This document shows, in pieces, positions 14,882 through 23,756 of a DNA stretch of 38,901 nucleotides. Under the pieces are notes generated by a model. It saw nothing but the letters and a program-made list of their open reading frames with translations, made no database searches and was not told where the DNA came from. A program made the position numbers and the translations under genes. The DNA is from Boseongicola sp. (GTDB taxonomy: Bacteria > Pseudomonadota > Alphaproteobacteria > Rhodobacterales > Rhodobacteraceae), in assembly GCA_028824715.1 (NCBI GenBank), contig JAPPCV010000073.1, forward strand, positions 1 through 38,901, given 5' to 3'. Within the stretch, counting starts at the first letter, position 1, and every line of letters starts with the position of its first letter.

Positions 14882-16704
14882 GCACAACTGCAGCATTGGG
14901 TGGAGCGGAACCGCGCGACGTCGAGAGCCGCGACGTATCGGTCACCGTGTTCGCGGATCGCAATGCGGCCTATTACGGCTCGGTCTTCGAACGCCTCCAG
15001 AAGGGCGAGCTGCCGTTCTGGCACATGAACCTGGCGGGACTTCTGATTCCGTGGGTCTGGAGCGCCTGGCGCGGCGTATGGCTGATGTTCTGGGTCTCGC
15101 TCGCGCTGGACATGGTCGGGCTCGTCTGCCTGATGCAGAACTTCAAGTACGGGCCATTGCTTGCAGACGCTCATCTCGACCCTTCCGCCAACGCCATCCT
15201 GATCGAACGCTATACGCGCTGGCTGGGCGTCTACAACAACGTCGGCGTCGCCACGCTCATCCTGGGCCGCCTGCTCATCGGGCTACAGGCAAACAGATGG
15301 TATTTCAGGCAATATTCAAAATGGCGTATCGACGGGCACACGGCCCATGGCGTCATGGCACGGCGCGTGGCAATCGCAGTGTTGATATTGGTGCTTGTAG
15401 CGCCAATAACCCTCTACCGGGCAACGCAGCAGAGAATCGACGAACGCGCCTGCTTCAACCAGGTGCGTGCGATCGACGGCACCCAGCGACTGCTTTCCCG
15501 TTATGGCGTGACTGAAGTATCCGACCTGACGTCCGCCATGAATGATCAACGGGACAGGCTTGTCACAGAAAAGGCGACTCTGGAAGCGAGCGCGTCCCTG
15601 ACCGACGACCAGAAGGGCCGGCTCAGCGAAATCCGGCGGGAAGTGCGCCAGCTCAGGCGCGAGAACGATGCGGTCGAAGACTTCAAGGCCGTCTCGGCCA
15701 AGGACCGCTTCGACTGCCTGTTCATCGACGACTTCCCGACGCTTGCACGCATCGACCCGCCCGAGGACGTGACATACAGGCGCGTGCCGGACGAGGACGC
15801 GATTGCACAAGGACGAAGCGGTGCCACGAAAGTCATCAGGCAGGTCAAGGATCCGGTGGAAGGGCGGACCGTCAACATCTTCACATACACGGCGGAATCA
15901 ATCGACATCGGCATCAATTTCCTGCGTGCCCAGTATGCCGGAATCTTCGACGCGCTCACCAACGTGCTCCGGCAGTCGCTGATTCGCGTGGAAGTGGCGT
16001 TCATGCTGACTCCCTGGCCGGTTCTGGTCGGCCTTGCCATGATTCTGGCCTGGGCCTACTGCGGCACGGGCACAGTCGTGTTTGTCGGGTCTTCCCTGAC
16101 CTTTTTGGCCGTCTTCGAACTCTGGCAGATCGCGATGCAGACGATGGCGCTGGTCGTGGTGGCTACGGCGATTTGCATCTTCGTTGGCTTGCCAGTCGGA
16201 ATCTGGATGGCAAAGAACCGGATCGCGAACTGGGTCACCGAACCGATTCTCGACGTGATGCAGACCATCCCCTCGCTTTCGTATCTCGTCCCCGCCGTGG
16301 CCTTCTTCGGAATCTCGCAGCCTCCGGCAGTGCTCGCAACGGTGGTCTTCGCCATACCGCCCATGGTGAAGCTGACCGCCCTTGGCATCAGGCAGGTCCC
16401 GCAAAGCACCAAGGAGGCGGCCCTTGCCTTCGGCGCATCCGAACGGCAGCTGCTGACAAAGGTCGAACTTCCAATGGCCGTGCCATCAATAATGGCAGGC
16501 CTGAACCAGACAATCATGCTGGCACTCTCCATGGCAACGATCTCGGCATTCATCGGCGCGGAAGGCCTTGGCGCGATCGTGACCGCCGCGCTGGGCGATG
16601 CCCAGGCCGGAAAGGGACTGCTCGCAGGCATCGCCATCGCCCTTGTGGCCATGGTGATCGACAGAATTCTCAAGGGGATCCGCAGTTCGCTGAGCCGGAT
16701 CTGA
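14878..16704 (+). CDS. proW: glycine betaine/proline-type ABC permease with long N-terminal extension
   Basis: This 608-aa permease is about twice the usual ProW length. The C-terminal part (about 375-605) is the normal membrane domain, with the EAA loop KEAALAFGASERQLLTKVELP. The first 370 residues are extra: a segment YYGSVFERLQKGELPFWHMN followed by two or three membrane helices (51-86, 120-145), which resembles DUF2628 proteins, another helix (VAIAVLILVLVAPITLY, about 163-180), and a probably periplasmic charged coiled coil (about 215-265, KGRLSEIRREVRQLRREN). The extension could be a sensor or a scaffold for the binding protein. Overlaps proV by ATGA. Confidence 0.9.
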   Translation: MSTTAALGGAEPRDVESRDVSVTVFADRNAAYYGSVFERLQKGELPFWHMNLAGLLIPWVWSAWRGVWLMFWVSLALDMVGLVCLMQNFKYGPLLADAHLDPSANAILIERYTRWLGVYNNVGVATLILGRLLIGLQANRWYFRQYSKWRIDGHTAHGVMARRVAIAVLILVLVAPITLYRATQQRIDERACFNQVRAIDGTQRLLSRYGVTEVSDLTSAMNDQRDRLVTEKATLEASASLTDDQKGRLSEIRREVRQLRRENDAVEDFKAVSAKDRFDCLFIDDFPTLARIDPPEDVTYRRVPDEDAIAQGRSGATKVIRQVKDPVEGRTVNIFTYTAESIDIGINFLRAQYAGIFDALTNVLRQSLIRVEVAFMLTPWPVLVGLAMILAWAYCGTGTVVFVGSSLTFLAVFELWQIAMQTMALVVVATAICIFVGLPVGIWMAKNRIANWVTEPILDVMQTIPSLSYLVPAVAFFGISQPPAVLATVVFAIPPMVKLTALGIRQVPQSTKEAALAFGASERQLLTKVELPMAVPSIMAGLNQTIMLALSMATISAFIGAEGLGAIVTAALGDAQAGKGLLAGIAIALVAMVIDRILKGIRSSLSRI

Positions 16705-16742
16705 GAATGCACAAGACTCAATCTCAAGAAGGGAGAAAGACC

Positions 16743-17696
16743 ATGAGACTTACATTGAAGGCGGCGGCGATTGGCACAGCGCTCCTTGCGGCGACCAGTG
16801 CCAGCGCGCAGGAGACCGTCAAGCTCTCCGACCTGAGCTGGAACGGCGCCCGCGCAATCGGCCACGTCCTGAAGGCCATCATCACCGGCCCGATGGGAAG
16901 CCAGGCAGAAATCATAGAAGGCATGAACCAGCAGTCGGTCATCTATGCCGGCATGGACAAAGGGGACGGCTCGATCGACGTCCACACCGACATGTGGATG
17001 CCCAACTGGCAGTCTGCCTGGGACGAGTACATCGTGGGCAACGGCACGGTTGACCACAACATGCCCTACAAGGGCACTTCAAACATCTACGTTCCGTTCT
17101 ACATGGCCGACACGATTCGCTCCATCGAGGACCTCAAGAAGCCGGAAATCGCGGCCATGTTCGACACGGACGGCGACGGCCTGGGCGAATACTGGGCCGG
17201 TGACGTGACCTGGGCGTCGACGAAGCGTTGGCAGATCAAGTTCAAGTCCTACGGCCTGGACAGCCTTTGGGAGCCGAACATCATCTCCGCCGACACGTTC
17301 AAGGCCGGTCTTGCTGCGGCTTACGCCGCGTCACAGCCGCAGCTGTTCTACGCCTGGACACCCGAGTCCATCCACGTGCAGTTCGATCTTGTGAAGGTCG
17401 AGGAACCGGCCCGCTTCGAAGGCTGCGAAGATGTCGATCTCGATGCCGAGAACTGGCTGGAAGTCTCGCACTTCGAGTGCGTCATCAAGGACAACGACGT
17501 CTATATCGCGTTCTCGAAGTCGCTCTGGGATCGCAACCCGGCGGTGGCAAAGATGCTCAAGAACGTGCAGCTCACCGGTGACGAAGTAGGCCTGTGGATT
17601 CTTGAAATCTTCGAGAAGAAGCGGGATCCGCAGGAAGTCGCCGAGGAGTGGATTGCCGACAACCAGGACATCGTGAACGCCTGGATCAACGGCTGA
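16743..17696 (+). CDS. proX: glycine betaine/proline-type periplasmic substrate-binding protein
   Basis: This 317-aa binding protein has a signal peptide (MRLTLKAAAIGTALLAATSASA, cleaved before QE). It belongs to the OpuAC/ProX fold, with tryptophan-rich stretches likely to supply the aromatic cage for a quaternary amine (SDLSWNGARAIGHVLK, TDMWMPNWQSAWDEY, WAGDVTWASTKRW, FYAWTPESIHVQF). AAGGGAG precedes the ATG. It is the last gene of the operon, 38 bp after the permease, and is followed by a hairpin terminator. The exact ligand (glycine betaine, proline betaine, choline, DMSP) cannot be told from sequence. Confidence 0.93.
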   Translation: MRLTLKAAAIGTALLAATSASAQETVKLSDLSWNGARAIGHVLKAIITGPMGSQAEIIEGMNQQSVIYAGMDKGDGSIDVHTDMWMPNWQSAWDEYIVGNGTVDHNMPYKGTSNIYVPFYMADTIRSIEDLKKPEIAAMFDTDGDGLGEYWAGDVTWASTKRWQIKFKSYGLDSLWEPNIISADTFKAGLAAAYAASQPQLFYAWTPESIHVQFDLVKVEEPARFEGCEDVDLDAENWLEVSHFECVIKDNDVYIAFSKSLWDRNPAVAKMLKNVQLTGDEVGLWILEIFEKKRDPQEVAEEWIADNQDIVNAWING

Positions 17697-17719
17697 TCCA
17701 ACGCCAAGTGCCAGATCGG

Positions 17720-17747
17720 TTCACGCGCCCTGCCCTGGGCGCGTGAA
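17720..17747 (+). terminator. hairpin terminator of the betaine operon
   Basis: An 11-bp perfect stem (TTCACGCGCCC and GGGCGCGTGAA) closes a 6-base loop 24 bp after the binding-protein stop. The following TCCCTTCTG is only weakly T-rich, so termination may be partly Rho-assisted. Confidence 0.7.
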
Positions 17748-17930
17748 TCCCTTCTGTCCGAAGACTCTCCTCCATCGCAGCAGGAACTCGGGCCGGTCGA
17801 TTGACCGTAGGTCCGCGACCCTTGGCGACGGCATCATGCAGTGCCGGTCTCACGTCCTGCGACGATGCGCGACCCCGCTGAATGCTGGCTGCGCAATCAC
17901 GCTGCGATTTGCACGGATCACTGTTTGCAG

Positions 17931-19006
17931 CTATCCGATGCCAAGCATCTTCCGGTTCGCGGCAGCATCCGTGTCACCGCCCGCAAAATCGTCAAAGGCC
18001 CTTTCGGTCACACGGATGATTTGGTCTCTCACGAAGGCCGCCCCTTCCCGGGCGCCGTCCTCCGGATGCTTCAGGCAGCACTCCCATTCCACCACGGCCC
18101 AGCCGTCGAATTCGGCAGCCGTGAGCTTCGAGAACACGGACACGAAATCCACCTGCCCGTCGCCAAGTGACCTGAAACGGCCCGCGCGGTCGACCCAAGG
18201 CTGATAGCCCGGATAAACCCCTGCTGACCTGTCGGGTTGAATTCGGCATCCTTGACGTGAAACATGCGGATCCGGTCCTTGTAGATGTCGATGTTGTCCA
18301 GGTAGTCGAGGCATTGCAGCACGTAGTGCGACGGGTCGCAAAGCATGCAGGCCCGCGCGTGATTGCCGGTTCGCTCCAGGAACATCTCGTACGTGATACC
18401 GTCATGCAGATCCTCGCCGGGATCTATCTCGAAGCAGATGTCGACCCCGCAATCCTCGGCGTGATCAAGTATCGGACGCCTGCGCGAAGCCAGTTCGTCA
18501 AACGCCGTCTCGATCAGTCCCGCCGGGCGCTGCGGCCAAGGATAGATGTATGGCCAAGCCAGTGCCCCCGAAAACGCCGCCTGTTCCGTGAGACCGAGAT
18601 TCCTCGAGGCGGGCAGCGCCTTCCTGACCTGGTCGACCGCCCATTCCTGCCGCGCCACGGGATTGCCGCGCACGGATTCGGCGGCAATCCCGTCGAAGGC
18701 CGTGTCATGCGCCGGGTGCACTGCCACAAGCTGGCCTTGAAGGTGAGACGACAGCTCGGTCACCTCGATGCCGTTCTCGGCGGCCGTTCCCTTGAACTCG
18801 TCGCAACGGTCCGTGCTTTCGGCGGCCTTTTCCAGATCGAAGAGGCGATCGTCCCAGGATGGCACCTGCACCCCCTTGTAGCCGCAATCGGCTGCCCAAC
18901 TCGTGATGCCGTCCCAGGAATTGAATGGTGCGTCGTCACCTGCGAACTGCGCCAGGAACGGCGCTGGCCCCTTCATCGTCTTCATGACGGGGTCTTCCCG
19001 GTTCAT
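17931..19006 (-). pseudogene. sugar phosphate isomerase/epimerase (TIM barrel) with one frameshift
   Basis: The gene reads MNREDPVMKTMKGPAPFLAQF at its start (ATG 19006, or more likely 18985 or 18976) and belongs to the xylose-isomerase-like TIM barrel family. Metal-site motifs are ICFEIDPGED, CDPSHYVLQCLDYLDNI and MFHVKDAEFNPTG. At 18218-18221 a CCCC tract makes the frame slip; one more C would join smoothly to GYQPWVDRAGRFRSLGDGQ and the normal C terminus ending KMLGIG at 17931. The lesion is therefore a single-base loss in a homopolymer, either a recent mutation or a sequencing error. It faces away from the M20-Dpp operon and may belong to the same pathway. Confidence 0.8.
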
Positions 19007-19135
19007 TGACTGTTCGGCCTGCAGCGATTCGCCCTGCCGTCATCGGGAAGGCACGCATTTCCGGGCCTTGCGCAACACCGCCCCGGCATCGCCTCGGCAC
19101 TTGTCATGCGAATCCTGGCAAAATACGGTCACGGC

Positions 19136-20440
19136 ATGAAGATTGATTGCTTAGGCGCCGATGCGCTCTCCGACAGGCTCGAAGCCAAGCGCGACGACCT
19201 TGTGTCGTTGACGCAGGAACTGGTCCGCATCCCAACCGTCAATCCTCCGGGCCAAAACTATCGCGACATCTGCGAGTTTCTCGCCCGTCGCCTCGAAAGA
19301 TCCGGCTTCACGGCAACCATCGAACGTGCCGAAGGTGCGCCCGGCGACAGCGATCGTCATCCTCGCTGGAATGTCGTTGCGCGGCGCGAGGGGGCGTCAC
19401 CTGGACAGTGTGTCCACTTCAACAGCCACATCGACGTGGTCGAGGTTGGGCGCGGTTGGACCTTTGACCCGTTCGGGGCCGAACTCGCCGACGGGAAGAT
19501 CTTCGGGCGCGGATCCTGCGACATGAAGGGCGGGTTGGCGGCCTCGATCATCGCGGTGGAAGCCTTCGTCGAGGCATGTCCGGGACATCCGGGCATGATC
19601 GAGATTTCCGGGACTGCCGACGAGGAGACCGGTGGCTACGGCGGTGTCGCGCATCTCGCCGAACAAGGCCGCTTTGCACATGTTGATCACGTGATCATAC
19701 CGGAACCGCTGCAGAAGGACCGCATCTGTCTCGGTCACCGGGGCGTCTGGTGGGGCGAGATCGAAACGCACGGGCAGATCGCGCATGGATCGATGCCGTT
19801 CCTCGGCGACTGCGCGGTGCGCCACATGGGCGCGGTCCTGCGCGAAATGGAGGACAAGCTCTATCCGGCGCTTGCCTTGAAGCGCACGGACATGCCGGTC
19901 GTGCCGGCGGGCGCGCGGCAATCCACGATGAACATCAACAGCCTGCACGGCGGGCAGGCAGAGCCGCCGGAAGACTTCACCGGCTGGCCTTCGGCCTGCG
20001 TGCCCGACAATGCGCGAATGATCGTCGACCGGCGCTACCTGATCGAGGAAAGCCGGGACGAAGTCGTGCGCGAGATCGAAGACGTGCTCAATGGAATTGC
20101 GCGAGAGAGACCGAACTTCAGCTACGACCTTCGCGAACTCTGGAGCGTGGCACCCACGATGACCGAAAGGGACGCGCCGGTCGTCAAAGGCGTCGCCAAG
20201 GCCATCAGGGACGTCTTCGGCAGGGACCCGGACTACGTCGTCTCGCCCGGCACCTACGACCAGAAGCACATTGACCGGATCGGAAAGCTCGACAACTGCA
20301 TCGCCTACGGACCCGGCCTCTTGGAACTCGCGCACAAACCGGATGAATACGTCGTAGTTCAGGATATGATGGACTCGGCCAAGGTCATGGGGCTTTGCCT
20401 CATGGATCTGCTCACCTCGCAACAAAAGGCACCCGAATGA
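19136..20440 (+). CDS. M20-family metallohydrolase (ArgE/DapE-type deacylase)
   Basis: This 434-aa zinc hydrolase removes an acyl or amide group from an amino-acid-like compound. Metal and catalytic residues are visible: His98 in NSHIDVV, Asp129 in GRGSCDMKGG, Glu163/Glu164 in DEETGG, Glu190 in IPEPL and His400 in LAHKPDEYV. The lid/dimer domain lies between (GQIAHGSMPFLGD). ATG 19136 (MKIDCLGADAL) is preferred; an ATG at 19106 is also in frame, and neither has a strong ribosome site. First gene of a long operon; the peptide-binding protein gene starts 20 bases later. Confidence 0.88.
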   Translation: MKIDCLGADALSDRLEAKRDDLVSLTQELVRIPTVNPPGQNYRDICEFLARRLERSGFTATIERAEGAPGDSDRHPRWNVVARREGASPGQCVHFNSHIDVVEVGRGWTFDPFGAELADGKIFGRGSCDMKGGLAASIIAVEAFVEACPGHPGMIEISGTADEETGGYGGVAHLAEQGRFAHVDHVIIPEPLQKDRICLGHRGVWWGEIETHGQIAHGSMPFLGDCAVRHMGAVLREMEDKLYPALALKRTDMPVVPAGARQSTMNINSLHGGQAEPPEDFTGWPSACVPDNARMIVDRRYLIEESRDEVVREIEDVLNGIARERPNFSYDLRELWSVAPTMTERDAPVVKGVAKAIRDVFGRDPDYVVSPGTYDQKHIDRIGKLDNCIAYGPGLLELAHKPDEYVVVQDMMDSAKVMGLCLMDLLTSQQKAPE

Positions 20441-20460
20441 CCAACACAAAGGAGACACTC

Positions 20461-21942
20461 ATGAACAGCATTCAGCAATCTACCGCCGCGTTCGCGGTTC
20501 TGGCGCTGACCGCCGGCGGTGCATGGGCCGCAAAGTCCGACGCCACGATTGGCATTCAACTGGAGCCGCCCCATCTGGATCCCACTTCGGCCGCCGCCGG
20601 AGCCATTGACCAAGTCCTGTACTCGAATGTCTTCGAAGGCCTGACCCGGTTCGGCCCCGACGGCTCTGTAGGACCGGGCCTCGCCGAAAGCTGGGAGATC
20701 TCTGAGGACGGCACGACCTACACGTTCAACCTGCACACAGGCGTCAAGTTCCATGACGGCACTGACCTCGAGGCCACGGACGTGGTCTTTTCGCTGGATC
20801 GCGCACGCGCCGAGGATTCGCAGAACGCCCAGAAGGCACTGTTCGCCGGCATCGAGTCCGTCGAGGCGACCGGACCGACCACTGTCGTGGTCACCTTGAA
20901 TGCGCCGCAGGGCAATTTCCTCTTCAACATGGCCTGGGGAGACGCCGTCATCGTGGCGCCCGAGAGCATTGACGACATCAAGGGCAATCCGGTCGGCACC
21001 GGCGCGTTCAGGTTTTCCGAGTGGAAGCGAGGCGACAGCATCACGATTGTCCGCAACGCGGACTACTGGGGAGCCGCGCCGGCCCTCGAACAGGCGACCT
21101 TCAAGTTCATTTCGGAGCCGACCGCAGCCTTTTCGGCGATGATGGCTGGCGACATCGACGCCTTCTACTCCTATCCGGCACCGGAAAACCTTGTGCAGTT
21201 CGAGGCGGATCCCCGCTTCACCGTGCTGGCCGGCAACACGGAAGGCGAGACCATCCTTGCGATCAACAACAAGATGGAGCCCTTCGGCGACGTCCGCGTT
21301 CGCAAGGCCGTCAGCATGGCGATAGACCGTCAGGCGATCATTGACGGAGCCATGTTCGGGTACGGCACGCCCATCGGAACGCACTTCGCACCGCATCATC
21401 CGGACTATGTCGACCTGACAGGAAACGCGCCACATGACCCGGAGGCCGCCAAGGCGCTCTTGGCGGAGGCCGGATATCCCGACGGCTTTGAAACCACGCT
21501 CAAGCTGCCGCCGCCATCCTACGCGCGGCGCGGAGGCGAGATCATCGCCGCGCAATTGCGCGAGATCGGAATCGAGACCGAGATATCCAACCTTGAATGG
21601 GCGCAGTGGCTGGAACAGGTGTTTCGCGGCTACGACTACGGGATGACTATCGTCAGCCACACAGAGCCCATGGACATCGGAATTTACGCTCGCCCAACAT
21701 ACTACTTCCAGTATGACAACCCGGGGTTCCAGAAGCTGATCAGCGAGTTGAGCGTCGAAAACGACCCGGCAAGGCGCTCGGAATTGCTGAAGGAGGCGCA
21801 GAGGACCATCTCGGAAGACTACGTCAACGGCTTCATCTTCCAGCTGGCGCTCACGTCGGTCGTGGATGCACGGCTGAACGGCATCTGGCCCGATGCCCCG
21901 ACACAGGCCGTGGACCTGACCGGGGTCAGCTGGACGGAGTGA
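20461..21942 (+). CDS. dppA: dipeptide/oligopeptide-type ABC substrate-binding protein (family 5)
   Basis: This 493-aa periplasmic binding protein has a signal peptide (STAAFAVLALTAGGAWA, cut before AKSDATIG) and the SBP_bac_5 features LYSNVFEGLTRFGPDGSVGPGLAESWEIS and TYTFNLHTGVKFHDGTDLEATDVVFSLDRA. A strong AAGGAG precedes ATG 20461. Members bind peptides, opines, nickel chelates or other amidated solutes. With the M20 hydrolase upstream, an N-acylated or dipeptide-like ligand is likely; this is inference. Confidence 0.93.
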   Translation: MNSIQQSTAAFAVLALTAGGAWAAKSDATIGIQLEPPHLDPTSAAAGAIDQVLYSNVFEGLTRFGPDGSVGPGLAESWEISEDGTTYTFNLHTGVKFHDGTDLEATDVVFSLDRARAEDSQNAQKALFAGIESVEATGPTTVVVTLNAPQGNFLFNMAWGDAVIVAPESIDDIKGNPVGTGAFRFSEWKRGDSITIVRNADYWGAAPALEQATFKFISEPTAAFSAMMAGDIDAFYSYPAPENLVQFEADPRFTVLAGNTEGETILAINNKMEPFGDVRVRKAVSMAIDRQAIIDGAMFGYGTPIGTHFAPHHPDYVDLTGNAPHDPEAAKALLAEAGYPDGFETTLKLPPPSYARRGGEIIAAQLREIGIETEISNLEWAQWLEQVFRGYDYGMTIVSHTEPMDIGIYARPTYYFQYDNPGFQKLISELSVENDPARRSELLKEAQRTISEDYVNGFIFQLALTSVVDARLNGIWPDAPTQAVDLTGVSWTE

Positions 21943-21963
21943 CCATGCAGTCCACCGGCTGAC

Positions 21964-22911
21964 ATGCTGCGCTACACCGTCAAGCGACTGGGCTCGCTTC
22001 TGGCCTCACTGGTCGTTGCGAGCCTGGTCATCTTTGCCTGCATCGAAGTCGTGCCGGGCGATCCGGCCTCCTTCATGCTGGGCATCAATGCGCAGCCGGA
22101 CACGGTGGCCGCCCTCAGGGAAGAGCTTGGCCTGAACAGGGCACCCCACGAGCGCTACATCGCCTGGGTCAGCGGACTGGTGACCGGAGACTTCGGCACG
22201 TCCTACACCTACCGCTCCCCCGTGTCCGAGATCGTGGTCGAGCGGCTTGCGATTTCGCTGCCCCTCGCGATCTATGCGCTCAGCCTTACGATCCTCGTCG
22301 CCTTCCCGGTCGGCATCCTGGCGGCGACGCGGCGCGGGTCGCTGACCGACATCTCCGTCATGGCGACCACGCAACTCGGCGTTGCCATCCCCAACTTCTG
22401 GTTCGCGCTGCTGATGGTTCTCGTCTTCGCGGTCAACCTGCGCTGGTTCTCGGCTGGCGGCTTTCCGGGATGGGACGAGGGATTCCTGGCCGCCGTGAAG
22501 GCGCTTACGCTGCCTGCGATCGCGCTCGCGCTGCCGCAGGCATCCATCCTGGCGCGCGTAATGCGCTCCTCGCTGCTCGACACCCTGTCGGAGGACTACA
22601 TCCGAACCGCCCGGGCGAAGGGCCTTACAGCACGCCAGGCACTTCGGAGGCACGCGCTCCGCAACGCCCTGATCCCGGTGCTGACGATCATCGGACTCCA
22701 GTTCTCGTTCTTGCTGGCCGGCGCGATCATCATCGAGAATGTCTTCTTTCTTCCCGGCCTTGGCAGGCTCGTGTTCCAGGCCATCTCGCAGCGTGACCTG
22801 ATCGTGGTCGAAAGCGTGGTGATGCTCCTGGTCTTTGCAGTGATCATCGTGAATTTCCTGGTCGATCTTGCCTATGCCTGGGTCGATCCGCGCCTGAGAT
22901 CGCGCACATGA
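21964..22911 (+). CDS. dppB: peptide-type ABC transporter permease, DppB-like
   Basis: This 315-aa inner-membrane permease starts MLRYTVKRLGSLLASLVVASLVIF, the usual DppB first helix. It has the periplasmic loop PGDPASFMLG and LGLNRAPHERYIAWVSGL, and the EAA loop IRTARAKGLTARQALRRHALRNALIPVLT. Six membrane segments are visible. It begins 21 bases after the binding-protein gene and overlaps the next permease by ATGA. Confidence 0.93.
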   Translation: MLRYTVKRLGSLLASLVVASLVIFACIEVVPGDPASFMLGINAQPDTVAALREELGLNRAPHERYIAWVSGLVTGDFGTSYTYRSPVSEIVVERLAISLPLAIYALSLTILVAFPVGILAATRRGSLTDISVMATTQLGVAIPNFWFALLMVLVFAVNLRWFSAGGFPGWDEGFLAAVKALTLPAIALALPQASILARVMRSSLLDTLSEDYIRTARAKGLTARQALRRHALRNALIPVLTIIGLQFSFLLAGAIIIENVFFLPGLGRLVFQAISQRDLIVVESVVMLLVFAVIIVNFLVDLAYAWVDPRLRSRT

Positions 22912-23756
22912 CGGAGGAAGGGCTGTTTCGCGCGGCACTTAGGTCACGTAACCTCGTCGTGGGGAACCTGCTTGCCGCAGCCTTCGCGATCGGGGCGCTG
23001 CTGTCATTTTTCTGGACCCCGTACGACGTCACCGAACTCGCCATCGCCACAAGGCTCCAGGCGCCTTCGGGAGTTCACTGGTTCGGAACGGACCACTTCG
23101 GCCGGGACATCCTCTCGATGATAATGGTTGGCGCTCAAACCTCGATCGCGGTTGCGATCGTCGCGGTCGGCATCGGCATGGGCATCGGCGTGCCGCTCGG
23201 CCTGGCGGCAGCTGCGCGGCGGGGCAGCCTTCTTGACGAGACCATCATGCGCGGCAACGACCTCGTGTTCGCGTTCCCGAGCCTCCTCATCGCGATCATG
23301 ATCACGACCGTATTCGGGCCGTCGGCGCTGAACGCGATCATCGCGATCGGCATCTTCAACATCCCGGTGTTCGCGCGCCTGACGCGCGGAGCGGCGCTTC
23401 CGCTCTGGACCCGCGACTACATCCTGTCGGCGCGAGTTTCCGGAAAGGGGCCCGTGCGGATCTCTGTCGAGCACATCCTGCCCAACGTGACCAATCTCCT
23501 GATCGTTCAGGGCACGATCCAGTTTTCGCTCGGGATTCTTGCCGAAGCGGCACTGAGCTACGTCGGCCTGGGAGTGCAGCCGCCAACGCCCTCCTGGGGC
23601 CGCATGCTTGCGGACAGCCAGACGCTGATCGCGATCGCGCCGCACATGGCCATGTTTCCCGGCTTCGCCATACTCCTGACGGTGCTCGGCCTCAACCTTG
23701 CGGGCGATGGACTGCGCGATCTCCTCGACCCGCGGATCCGGAACGCGCAGCCGTGA
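22908..23756 (+). CDS. dppC: peptide-type ABC transporter permease, DppC-like
   Basis: This 282-aa permease partner of DppB has the family landmarks HWFGTDHFGRDILSMIMVGAQTSIAVA near residue 60, FAFPSLLIAIMI, and a late AALSYVGLGVQPPTPSWGRML. It overlaps DppB (ATGA) and the fused ATPase (GTGA), which points to coupled translation in fixed ratio. Confidence 0.93.
   Translation: MTEEGLFRAALRSRNLVVGNLLAAAFAIGALLSFFWTPYDVTELAIATRLQAPSGVHWFGTDHFGRDILSMIMVGAQTSIAVAIVAVGIGMGIGVPLGLAAAARRGSLLDETIMRGNDLVFAFPSLLIAIMITTVFGPSALNAIIAIGIFNIPVFARLTRGAALPLWTRDYILSARVSGKGPVRISVEHILPNVTNLLIVQGTIQFSLGILAEAALSYVGLGVQPPTPSWGRMLADSQTLIAIAPHMAMFPGFAILLTVLGLNLAGDGLRDLLDPRIRNAQP

Noticed and set aside
19101-19129. 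TTGTCA ... TACGGT as promoter of the M20-Dpp operon
   Set aside because: The -10 match is poor, and several other weak pairs exist in the same stretch.
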